A stretch of 55,172 nt of DNA from NCBI GenBank assembly GCA_022925895.1, contig JAKSYS010000409.1, positions 1-55,172 of the forward strand, in the 5' to 3' direction. The translations under genes were made by a program, and so were the position numbers. The notes beneath the pieces are model-generated. The model did not search any database. It saw only the letters and a program-made list of their open reading frames with translations, and had not been told where the DNA came from. Positions 19,658-28,292 of this stretch are shown one piece after another (positions within the stretch are counted from its first letter, which is position 1; each line of letters begins with the position of its first letter). Source of the stretch: Fragilaria crotonensis. Lineage: Eukaryota; Bacillariophyta; Fragilariophyceae; Fragilariales; Fragilariaceae.

Positions 19658-22600
19658 GCCTGTTGTCTGCCCTGCCCAGCGACAACACAAGGCCTCAAGA
19701 ACTACATGGGTGCGGGATGATCGCTGCTGATGCCAGTCATCATTCATCACCGCCGACGCCCGCAGCGCCCGGCTCCCCACCGACATCAACCGGTGAAGTC
19801 CCCGATAGATCTCGGTCCTGTCCCCCTATTCCACCGGCAGTTTCCCTTGACGACGAACCACAGTCTTACACCGTCCGTTCCTTGTCTCGGGCCGCTCTAC
19901 GAATGCTGTGGCATCAGCGACTTGGACATTTGAACTTTCGCCGCCTTTCCGAGATGCATCGATATGTCAAGGGCATGCCCAAATTCCCTCTCCCCACCGA
20001 ATTGGAAGGTTGTCCTGTCTGTCTGGCAGCCAAGATGAGGAAGGCCCCGGCATCTACTAAGACGACCATGCGAGCTACCACATGTCACCAAGGACTCTCC
20101 ATTGATTTTGGTTTCATGGTTCAAAAGAGTCGCGACACTACTCGCCACACCAACTTGGTCGGACTTAACGGCGAAACTTGCTATGTATTACTAACGGATC
20201 ACTACAGTGGGCGCATCCATGGTCGTGCATTCGCCACGAAAGCACCTCCTGTGGAATGGTTGAACAGTTGGCTTGCGAGCAATGCCCCAGACTGCGCAGA
20301 CAAATACGTGCGTATGGATGGCGGTGGCGAACTGGGTAAATGCCGCGAGATTCACAAAACATTCACAAATTTTGGTTACGTGGTCGAGCTTACCGGTCCT
20401 GATGCTTCGCACCAGAATGGCCCGGGTGAACGACCCCATCAAACAATAGGCGATGCGCTCCGAGCCATGTTGTCTGGTGCAAATTTGCAACCTAACTTCT
20501 GGCCGTACGCATTCTACCATTATTTGCGTCTCTATAATGTGGTTCCACATGGAGATCGGCCTTCAAACCCATATGAAATGTGTGGTTTGCCCCTGCCCAA
20601 TCTCACAAAGTTGCGAACGTTCGGTTGCCGCGTCCACGTCCGTCCCACCACTTCCCGCTACGGTCGCCTCGTTCCCAACGCTCGTCTTGGTGTTTTCCTC
20701 GGCTATTCACGTTCGATGAAAGTGTTGTATTACTTCGACATCGGCTCGTCCACGGTTAAAACAGCGACGCACGCACGCTTCGATGAGGGTATGAATGACC
20801 TTGATACTCCGCCCCCCAATGTCAAGCTTCTCCGCAACCTTGCGAGTGACGGCGTTGTCGAACCTGATTCCATCAATCTTTCCACTGCCGATTTGGACAT
20901 CACCGATGACCCTTTTGAGCGTCTTGACACGTTGACACAGCCAATCACTTGTGAGCATGAAACCCTTGGTTTCGACGTCAAAGAATGCCATATCCGCAGA
21001 CGGGGCTATGTCTCTGCCATTCTCCCTAACACATCTGCATCTCGCATTCGCAATGTACGACGCAAGTACATTGGGGCATTCATTGTCTCGATCAACGGCA
21101 CAGCAGTCTTCACCGCGGAGTCCATTCTCACGGCTCTCCAATCTGTTGCCAAGTCCGATGCCAGCTCGTTCGAAATCGTCTTCGCCCCCGAACGATATAT
21201 TCCGGTTCACGAACGTCACCTGGACTCACCTTTGCATTTATCGGTTGATCAGCTTCGGACCATCGCCACGATTCAAGCGAGTTCCCCTTTTGAGGACTTT
21301 GACCACGATCATGCACAACTCCTTGTCCGCTCGTTGAACACAACCACTCATGGCACGGCAGCAGAGCAAGGCCTTGGCAGCTTCACTCGTCGCAAACTCC
21401 GTCGTCTCCCAAATTGGCCCGAATGGCAGGCTGCGGAATTTAAGCAACTTGACTCTATGGAGAAGCAAAACATGTACGGCACCCCGACTTTCCCTCCTCC
21501 CGACGCAATCATTTTGCGTCAGCATTGGAACTATGCTATTAAAGGTGATGGGACGCGAAAAGCCCGTAACTGTTGTGATGGATCGCCCCGCGCTGCTCCG
21601 CAGCTCAAATTGGCAAATACCTATTCCTCCTGTATCGAGCAACCGTGCATGCGTATGTTCTTTGCTCTCTGTGTGCATGAAGGCTTTGTCTGTTTGAAGG
21701 TTGACGCTACGAATGCCTATGCAAACTCCCCGCCGCCTGACCAACCAACGTTTGTGCGCATCGACGACCAGTATGCCGATTGGTATCAACACCGTTTTGG
21801 CACTCCCGTCTCTCGAGACATGGTCCTTCCTGTCCAGCATGCGCTTCAGGGCCACCCCGAGTCAGGTGCTCTCTGGGAAAAGTTTGTGAATTCCGTTATT
21901 GCTCGACACGGCTTTACATCCACTACCCATGAACGCAGTATATATCATGGCTCTTTTCACGGCCATCGCATGCTCATCTGTCGTCAAGTCGACGATTTAG
22001 CCATCGGCTGTTCGAACGTGGATGCCATTCGCCTCCTCGTGAAGACGATCTGTACGGAAGACGGTATCGATTTACGCGACGAAGGTATCCTTTCTTCTTT
22101 CAATGGTGTCGATGTCGAACAATCCGACAGATACATTAAGATCTCCTGTGAATCGTACATTGACAAGTTATTGGCACATTACGGATGGTCGTCTTCGGGT
22201 TCTCGCGACACAGACGAGAAACCAATTGAACCGATTGCCTCGTCCACTATCCAGCAGATGTTTGATGACTACGCTGCCGCCCCGCTCGAAGGCACCGATA
22301 CTTCGCAAGCGCTGGAAATGTCTATGGGTTTTTCGTATCGGAGTGTGCTTGGTGCCCTAATTTACGCCTACGTGGTTGCGCGACCTGATATCGGCTACGC
22401 TGTTACTACGCTGGCTCGCTTCTCGGACCATCCTGCGAAAATCCACTATGATGCCCTCCGTCGTGTCGCACGGTACCTCCGTATGACAAAGAATTGGGGC
22501 CTTTTATATTGGCGACATTCGAAACTGTCCTCCCTGCCTACAGGTTTATTCGAAATTCTGTCACCTGATTTATCCCTTCCGGATTTCCCGCAATCACAAG

Positions 22601-23097
22601 TGGCCACCGAGCTCACAGGATACGTCGATGCAGCTCACGCGACTGATCTTCACACTCGTCGCTCCATCACCGGACTTGTCTTCATGTTTGGAGGTGGCCC
22701 CATTGCCTATAAGTCGAAGATTCAACCAACTGTCTCCACCAGTTCTACGGAGGCCGAATTCATCGCTGCTGTGCATGCTGCTAAGATTGCCAAATATCTT
22801 CGTTCGATTCTTCTGGAACTCGGTTACCCCCAAACATCTCCGACCACGTTGTACGAGGATAACGCCGCTGCTATTTTAATGGTTAATGCCCAGCGTCCCA
22901 CGCCTCGGTCGCGCCATATCGATATCCAACACTTCGCTATTCAGGAATGGAAAGCGAATCGCGAAATCGTTTTGGAGCACATCCCGGGTATTGTCAATTC
23001 TGCTGATTCTCTCACAAAATCCCTTGGCTCGACGCTTCACCATCGCCATGCACGCCGCTTGATGGGCCACTACGGCGCTCCTTGGGCACCGGCTTAG
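19615..23097 (+). CDS. pol: Copia-1 Pol: integrase, PDZ-like insert, reverse transcriptase, RNase H
   Basis: 1160 open codons; the first is TTG, so translation must enter from the upstream frame. LWHQRLGH...CPVCLAAK is the HHCC zinc finger (pre-integrase). The integrase core has SIDFGF, RMDGGGELG and GPGERPHQ as the D, D, E residues. PDZ-like: residues about 445-525, GFDVKECHIRRRGYVSAI to YIGAFIVSINGTAVF and FEIVFAPERY. RT: FVCLKVDATNAYANSPP as motif A and CRQVDDLAIGC in place of the usual YVDD. RNase H: GYVDAAHATD, STSSTEAEF and YEDNAAAI supply the acidic residues. The end GHYGAPWAPA-stop lies 64 bases before the 3' LTR. Confidence 0.95.
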   Translation: MQTMSCPTGAGFSLGLLSALPSDNTRPQELHGCGMIAADASHHSSPPTPAAPGSPPTSTGEVPDRSRSCPPIPPAVSLDDEPQSYTVRSLSRAALRMLWHQRLGHLNFRRLSEMHRYVKGMPKFPLPTELEGCPVCLAAKMRKAPASTKTTMRATTCHQGLSIDFGFMVQKSRDTTRHTNLVGLNGETCYVLLTDHYSGRIHGRAFATKAPPVEWLNSWLASNAPDCADKYVRMDGGGELGKCREIHKTFTNFGYVVELTGPDASHQNGPGERPHQTIGDALRAMLSGANLQPNFWPYAFYHYLRLYNVVPHGDRPSNPYEMCGLPLPNLTKLRTFGCRVHVRPTTSRYGRLVPNARLGVFLGYSRSMKVLYYFDIGSSTVKTATHARFDEGMNDLDTPPPNVKLLRNLASDGVVEPDSINLSTADLDITDDPFERLDTLTQPITCEHETLGFDVKECHIRRRGYVSAILPNTSASRIRNVRRKYIGAFIVSINGTAVFTAESILTALQSVAKSDASSFEIVFAPERYIPVHERHLDSPLHLSVDQLRTIATIQASSPFEDFDHDHAQLLVRSLNTTTHGTAAEQGLGSFTRRKLRRLPNWPEWQAAEFKQLDSMEKQNMYGTPTFPPPDAIILRQHWNYAIKGDGTRKARNCCDGSPRAAPQLKLANTYSSCIEQPCMRMFFALCVHEGFVCLKVDATNAYANSPPPDQPTFVRIDDQYADWYQHRFGTPVSRDMVLPVQHALQGHPESGALWEKFVNSVIARHGFTSTTHERSIYHGSFHGHRMLICRQVDDLAIGCSNVDAIRLLVKTICTEDGIDLRDEGILSSFNGVDVEQSDRYIKISCESYIDKLLAHYGWSSSGSRDTDEKPIEPIASSTIQQMFDDYAAAPLEGTDTSQALEMSMGFSYRSVLGALIYAYVVARPDIGYAVTTLARFSDHPAKIHYDALRRVARYLRMTKNWGLLYWRHSKLSSLPTGLFEILSPDLSLPDFPQSQVATELTGYVDAAHATDLHTRRSITGLVFMFGGGPIAYKSKIQPTVSTSSTEAEFIAAVHAAKIAKYLRSILLELGYPQTSPTTLYEDNAAAILMVNAQRPTPRSRHIDIQHFAIQEWKANREIVLEHIPGIVNSADSLTKSLGSTLHHRHARRLMGHYGAPWAPA

Positions 23098-23150
23098 TTC
23101 TTTCTTCTCTTGGATGCACTTCTGTTGCTCATTGTTCACTACTGCTTACA

Positions 23151-23161
23151 ATGGGGGAGTG
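23151..23161 (+). promoter_or_regulatory. Polypurine tract of Copia-1
   Basis: ATGGGGGAGTG lies immediately 5' of the 3' LTR. The same CAATGGGGGAGTG occurs at the matching place in Copia-2 (minus strand, about 43423-43435). Confidence 0.85.
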
Positions 23162-23584
23162 TGTTCGTGCATCATTATATATGATATTGCTACAGTACGG
23201 TACATTATACCGTAATCACCGGTACACTGTATCTATATGGTACTGTCGCATATCCTGACCGGACTACGGTAGTCTAAAAAGGAGTGGACCTTTCCACTCC
23301 GGTCACAACTTCTATCTTAGCCGACTATTACCTCATTAGCATCTTTGCCGGTCCATTTGATCGTAAGGGTGAAGAGGTCCAGTCACAGCTCTGATATCGA
23401 CAAGCATCCAATCTTCCTTACTGTCTTCACTTGTTTCGCCCGTGTGTTTGCACCTGTTTTCAGCCGGACTCATTCGTATTCGCATTCTCATTGTCTCGGC
23501 ACCGAGTTGGTTCGCTTGAAGGTGCAAACCCCTCTCCCAGGCGAGCACTTGCCGACGCGTGGCCTTGGAAGGTTTGGTTTCACA
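23162..23584 (+). repeat. 3' LTR of Copia-1
   Basis: 423 bp, TGTTCGTGCATC to GGTTTCACA. Downstream is LINE-1 sequence in the opposite orientation. Confidence 0.95.
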
Positions 23585-26500
23585 GTTGAGATCGCCCCGT
23601 TTGATGACCTTTAACCCAGACTCGTGAAATTTTCCTTCTGATAAATTTAGTCTCGTGTTGAATGATACTCATGTAGTCCGGATTGGATGGTTGGCGTGCC
23701 TTGATTGGCCGATGTAGTGTAGAGTTGGCGACGTTGGTGATCGCAGATTTGCTATCCGTAATCCAACGGAATTGACATTTGTGACGTTTGCCCCATGAAC
23801 GTTGAAGTATCGATATCAAGATAAGTGCTGCCGCGTAGCCTCCGAGTTCGCATCGAGTGGAATTGGCAGTGTCGAATGGTCCGTCGACTGGACCGGCGCC
23901 TTCGCAGAGTATGTTGTTCTGAGGAGTTGTGAGGCTCCATCCGAATGTCCCGTGTCGGCCTTTCAGGCCGCCGTCCGATGCGATAGTCAGCGTCTGTTTG
24001 CGTTGGCATTCTCTCCAAAGTTGATCGTCGCTTGCTGCAAAATGAATGTGGGTCATCATCCGTTTCTGATTCCGCGGCAAACCTTTGAGCCGCAGTGCCA
24101 CCTGACCCGCATGGTGTGTGGAAGGTCGAGCAGGAGCTAACGGTTCGTTTACCGGCGTGTGACCTATTGGATTCTCGCGCCATTTCCTGTCGTATCGCAG
24201 AAATTGCGACGATATGTACCTTCGCCAAAGTCGTTTCTGGAGTGAGCTCGGAGGTAGTTGGCGGGGCCAAGCATCCTTCGGAACGAAATCGTCGGGCCGT
24301 TCACCTTGCAAAGCCCATCGTGCTATGTTGGTTGGTATGTCGCTATCCGTCATCTCAGCTATCGTCGTGATCTGTAAATAGATCCTCGTGAGATTGATGT
24401 CCTTCTGTTGGTTGGTGCTATAGCCTTGTAGCCGTGCAACGTCCATCACGTACTGATCAGTGGGACTCCTGAGTGGAAAGGATATCGTATCGGTGAGTGT
24501 AATCTTAATGTTGTGATTTGACATGAATTGTCGCATCGAGAGGATCCATGTTGGTGTTAGATACGGAAGGAAGAGACCGGGTTCCGCGAGAAGGGGTATG
24601 GAAATACCTGACTCGAGTTGTGAAGCCTGAAGTTGCAGAAGAAAAAGTTTTCCGACCTCCGTGTTGCCGTAGACTTCATGTCTGAAGTATTTCAACATTT
24701 CGATGCCTCCTTCTGTCCTGAGGTCCAGCAGACCCAAACCGCCCATCGACGTCGGTCCATGTCTGATCGCTGTCGGCAATTTGCTTGTGAGGCCTAACTT
24801 TTGAACGATAGTTGGAAGAATTTTGGCCTGGACCTGCGCGAACTCTTCTTCGTCCACCGCTATAGCTGGTAATGAGTATCTCATAGCGGGAGCGTATATA
24901 GTCCGATGAAAAACTCGTATGTCCGATGGTGATAGACGTGGAGACCGAATATATCCTGCATATTTGTCCGCTTTAGCTTTCATGACTTGAAGATGATTCG
25001 AGAAATCTCCTGTCGGTGATTGGTGAACTCCGAGAATCCCAGCCGACTCTGTTATCCCTTGACGACGGATTTCGATGGTGTGAGCGATATCCGTCGAGCC
25101 CTGAGATAAGTTAATTTGTGGATCATGATCAGAAATGGTTCGAATGTGTGGACGTCCTTGTCTCCAGTCCCAATATAATGCGTACCACGAGCATTTCTTG
25201 AGATTCAATGCTCCGCCTGAGAAGTGCAACAGTTGTTCCCACGTCTGTGCCGCTGTTTCCAACGCTTGAACCAGTTCCGGTAACGTCTTATCCCCGTTAT
25301 CTGTTATTCCTATAGCAGTGTCATCAACGAAGGCGTCAACCAGTCGTCTATGGGTTATCTTGCCGTCAACCGAACGAAAACAGATGCGATCGGGTACCAC
25401 CCTTTCGAGAGTATTCAGGAGTACCACCACCAGAGTCAGCCACACCGCTGGAGATGCTCCACTGCCCTGTCCAGTTCCGAACAGAGGTTCCAAGGGAGTC
25501 CCGCTATAGGACTGTTCGGAGGTGCCGTATATCGTTTTCACCATGTACTGCATAAGTTCGAGAGATTTGGCGTGTGTGCGAACGGCCTCCGTAGGCATCC
25601 CACAGCGTCGGGCAGCCAACATTCCTAGAGCCACGATGATACGATCGAAGCACGCCGACGCATCGTTGTCAAACCTGGCGTAATTCACCTTCAAGACTCG
25701 ACACAGATCCGTTGTTAACTGATTCAACATGACCGGATCCATCGTAGTTCTTCCCGGTACGGAACCGTGTTGCCCATCATTGAGTAAACGAAGTCGTACT
25801 GCCTGTCGAACCAGTCGGGACCCCCACATAATTTTCAAAAAGAGATTGTAGTCCGCTTCGAACAAATGGATAATCCTAAGCCTGTTGATTTTTGGACTCC
25901 CGCTATCTTTTTCGATCATCACGTTTACCGCCTTGCTCCATCGAGGTATCGCGATTCCTCTGGAAATGGCTATGTTGAGGAATTTGCGGAAAGATTCGAG
26001 AAGGATCGGATCTTGTATCAGTGCTTTGTAGTGGCCAAGATGACGACCTGACGGAGACGTCGTGGTCGTTTCCTTCCACGATTTAAAGCCTTTTACGATG
26101 TCGTCTGCCGAGATGGTCAGTGGGATTAGATCGCCATCAAGAACGGAACCTGGAATCTGGAAGGACGCAAGGAACTCTCGGAGGAGTTCTCTGTCGCCAT
26201 ACCACTCTTCTGGAATTTCTCCTTCGAGAAGAGACTCTGCCTCTGTGGATAGACTGGTGAACGATAATGCATCGTGAATCAAGCCGTGGCCGCAGGGCGA
26301 CTCAGCAGCCGCCCGGAATGCTTCGCGATTGAAACTTGTGAGATGTTCCTCTATTTCTTCCCGCGTTATCACCGTATCCCATATTAGATTCTCAGGTGCG
26401 TTGGACTTGAGAATGTTGTGAACCTGCCCTGGCGCTGTCTCGTTGGTCGATTCGGCGTGGCGCGGTACCAACACCTGTTGCAATGCAGAATACTCTCCAG

Positions 26501-28292
26501 GCTTCACTATCTGTCTGATTTTTCCGAATAATTGTCGGCTGTTCTCCCCTGCCTTTGTTCGTCGAACAATAGCGGCTTTCCGTTTGGATTCTGATTGTGT
26601 ACGGGGATTGGTGTCCGATTCGTAGTAGTCCAATAATTCGTCGTAACTTGAGGAATGTAGTTCCGTTGCCTGTCTCTGGGTCGCTCGGAGCTTTCGGGTG
26701 GCCTGATTGAAATGTTTCCTAACTTCAGCGATTGGAAGCTCGGTCTTTCTTTGCGGGAGTTCGAATGATGGGTCGAATTGTTGTATCTTTCTCTCCCACC
26801 GAGCGAATGTAGAAGAATAATCCTCTGCGTGTGTGATTTCTCGTAATCGCAGTTTCCAGTAGCGGAGCAGTACTCCGGCGTTTCGTAATCGGGGCGACCA
26901 TTTGAACAGTTTAGGTTGCACACGGAGGGCTTTTTCAGCATGTTCCATTGCTCGACCTTGGTCATCATCCCATGCGATAAGAAGCCGTCGAACTTGTGCT
27001 CGTGTCAATAGACGATGAGTGTGGAATAAATCGTCGATTCTTTCTTTCATCCGGTGATCAGTGTAGTATTGCCTGATCTGCTTGATGTACGTTGAGGTCA
27101 GCTCTGGATTTCCACTTCGGAGAGCCCGTCGTTGAAGACCCGGGAGTCTGTCCACCCGTGTCGTTGTTCCGAATAACTGGGATATATTGACGTCAATGTA
27201 AAGTGCTCTGTGATCCGATTGTGGGCCCTCAAAATATGATAAGGTACCCTGGCGACTCATGGACGCCACTATGCGAGGGCAGCCGAAGATATAATCTATC
27301 CGTCTCTGTTCTGATGCTATGTATGTGGACGGCGCTGGGTTTGCATGATGAAGATCGACGAGATCGTGGGACTGTAACATATCGCTTAACTTTCGATCCT
27401 TGGTGACCACAGCGTTCGCATCCATCATAACTACCAGTGCATGACCGGCCTCTCGGAGTGATCGGAGAGTGGATGATAAATCGTCCACAAATTGGGTCCG
27501 TGGACTGGGATGTTGGTGCCCTTTCTCCTGAAAATATACGTATTCCCTATGGAACGTACTACCTAAAGGAGATGCTGCGATAGAGCTAGAGCATACTCGG
27601 TACCCTGTGATAATGCTCCATTTCTGACCACCGGAGCCGTTTATAGTGAAACCGCACCACCTGCCGAGACCTGATGGGTCTTCAATAGGTGTACCGAATA
27701 CCGCTGTCATGAGGTCCCCCTGAATTACTTGAAGGGCGCCGCCTGCCTGGAAGGTGTCTTTCGAGCTCAGAATATCGACGTGTGCTGATGGTGAGCCGAA
27801 AACCGTTTTGCCATATTGAAACTGGCGTCGGACACATTGTTTGAACGTTGATTGGATGTAGGAGTGTTGCCAACCGGAATTTGTTTCAGCCATTCCGAAA
27901 ATATCAACAGAATATGACCGCATTGCCGATAAGAAATACCGATAGTCGTCCCCGGTGGGTGAATACGATAGGCCTTTAACGTTCTGGAACATCAGTCGAG
28001 TCGTGCCCGGGTCTTTGTAAATGATCGCGTCGCCAAACGTCTGATCAGCCAGTGAATCGCCTACTCGTCGAAGCGCCAATCTACCCGGGCGGTGACGTGG
28101 GAATAAAAGAACCTGTGATGGCGGTATTGGATTGTGCCGATCTGTACCTCGGGACATATATCGGCCCTTCCTTTGGAGCTGAGTTGTAGTTGACGGTGTA
28201 CTTGTGTTTGCTGTGTTTATTGACGTTTCCTGAATTCTCCCTGTGGATGCATTCGTGGGCGGATTTACAGAGAATGTATCGGCCGACGTCAT
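23580..28292 (-). CDS. LINE-1 ORF2: APE endonuclease, reverse transcriptase, partial RNase H
   Basis: 1570 codons from ATG 28292; the last few codons lie in the Copia-1 LTR. Endonuclease: MFQNVKGL (Asn), FGMAETNS (Glu), ITGYR, VMMDANAV, RRIDYIFG and PQSDHRAL (Asp-His). RT: RLRIIHLFEADYN, DNDASACFDRI (motif A), GTGQGSGASPAVW (motif B) and DAFVDDTAIG (motif C). RNase H: IASDGGLKG, TRCELGGY and ITDSKSAI give D, E, D. The sequence ends at VWVKGHQTG, so the last part of RNase H and any C-terminal zinc motif are lost. The long open frame suggests recent activity before truncation. Confidence 0.95.
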   Translation of the reverse strand: MTSADTFSVNPPTNASTGRIQETSINTANTSTPSTTTQLQRKGRYMSRGTDRHNPIPPSQVLLFPRHRPGRLALRRVGDSLADQTFGDAIIYKDPGTTRLMFQNVKGLSYSPTGDDYRYFLSAMRSYSVDIFGMAETNSGWQHSYIQSTFKQCVRRQFQYGKTVFGSPSAHVDILSSKDTFQAGGALQVIQGDLMTAVFGTPIEDPSGLGRWCGFTINGSGGQKWSIITGYRVCSSSIAASPLGSTFHREYVYFQEKGHQHPSPRTQFVDDLSSTLRSLREAGHALVVMMDANAVVTKDRKLSDMLQSHDLVDLHHANPAPSTYIASEQRRIDYIFGCPRIVASMSRQGTLSYFEGPQSDHRALYIDVNISQLFGTTTRVDRLPGLQRRALRSGNPELTSTYIKQIRQYYTDHRMKERIDDLFHTHRLLTRAQVRRLLIAWDDDQGRAMEHAEKALRVQPKLFKWSPRLRNAGVLLRYWKLRLREITHAEDYSSTFARWERKIQQFDPSFELPQRKTELPIAEVRKHFNQATRKLRATQRQATELHSSSYDELLDYYESDTNPRTQSESKRKAAIVRRTKAGENSRQLFGKIRQIVKPGEYSALQQVLVPRHAESTNETAPGQVHNILKSNAPENLIWDTVITREEIEEHLTSFNREAFRAAAESPCGHGLIHDALSFTSLSTEAESLLEGEIPEEWYGDRELLREFLASFQIPGSVLDGDLIPLTISADDIVKGFKSWKETTTTSPSGRHLGHYKALIQDPILLESFRKFLNIAISRGIAIPRWSKAVNVMIEKDSGSPKINRLRIIHLFEADYNLFLKIMWGSRLVRQAVRLRLLNDGQHGSVPGRTTMDPVMLNQLTTDLCRVLKVNYARFDNDASACFDRIIVALGMLAARRCGMPTEAVRTHAKSLELMQYMVKTIYGTSEQSYSGTPLEPLFGTGQGSGASPAVWLTLVVVLLNTLERVVPDRICFRSVDGKITHRRLVDAFVDDTAIGITDNGDKTLPELVQALETAAQTWEQLLHFSGGALNLKKCSWYALYWDWRQGRPHIRTISDHDPQINLSQGSTDIAHTIEIRRQGITESAGILGVHQSPTGDFSNHLQVMKAKADKYAGYIRSPRLSPSDIRVFHRTIYAPAMRYSLPAIAVDEEEFAQVQAKILPTIVQKLGLTSKLPTAIRHGPTSMGGLGLLDLRTEGGIEMLKYFRHEVYGNTEVGKLFLLQLQASQLESGISIPLLAEPGLFLPYLTPTWILSMRQFMSNHNIKITLTDTISFPLRSPTDQYVMDVARLQGYSTNQQKDINLTRIYLQITTIAEMTDSDIPTNIARWALQGERPDDFVPKDAWPRQLPPSSLQKRLWRRYISSQFLRYDRKWRENPIGHTPVNEPLAPARPSTHHAGQVALRLKGLPRNQKRMMTHIHFAASDDQLWRECQRKQTLTIASDGGLKGRHGTFGWSLTTPQNNILCEGAGPVDGPFDTANSTRCELGGYAAALILISILQRSWGKRHKCQFRWITDSKSAITNVANSTLHRPIKARQPSNPDYMSIIQHETKFIRRKISRVWVKGHQTGRSQL

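Larger units (their letters stand above)
16243..23584 (+). mobile_element. Complete Ty1/copia LTR retrotransposon (Copia-1)
   Basis: The 7.3-kb element has two 423-bp LTRs, both starting TGT(C/T)CGTGCATCATT and ending TTTCACA. They differ at about seven positions (roughly 1.7%). A primer site follows the 5' LTR, and a purine tract (ATGGGGGAGTG) precedes the 3' LTR. Domain order is Gag with CCHC knuckle, protease, integrase, PDZ-like insert, RT and RNase H, the integrase-before-RT order of copia. The gag-protease half has about four frameshifts while 1160 codons of pol are open. The flanks do not match as a 5-bp duplication (CAATC left, GTTGA right). Confidence 0.95.
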
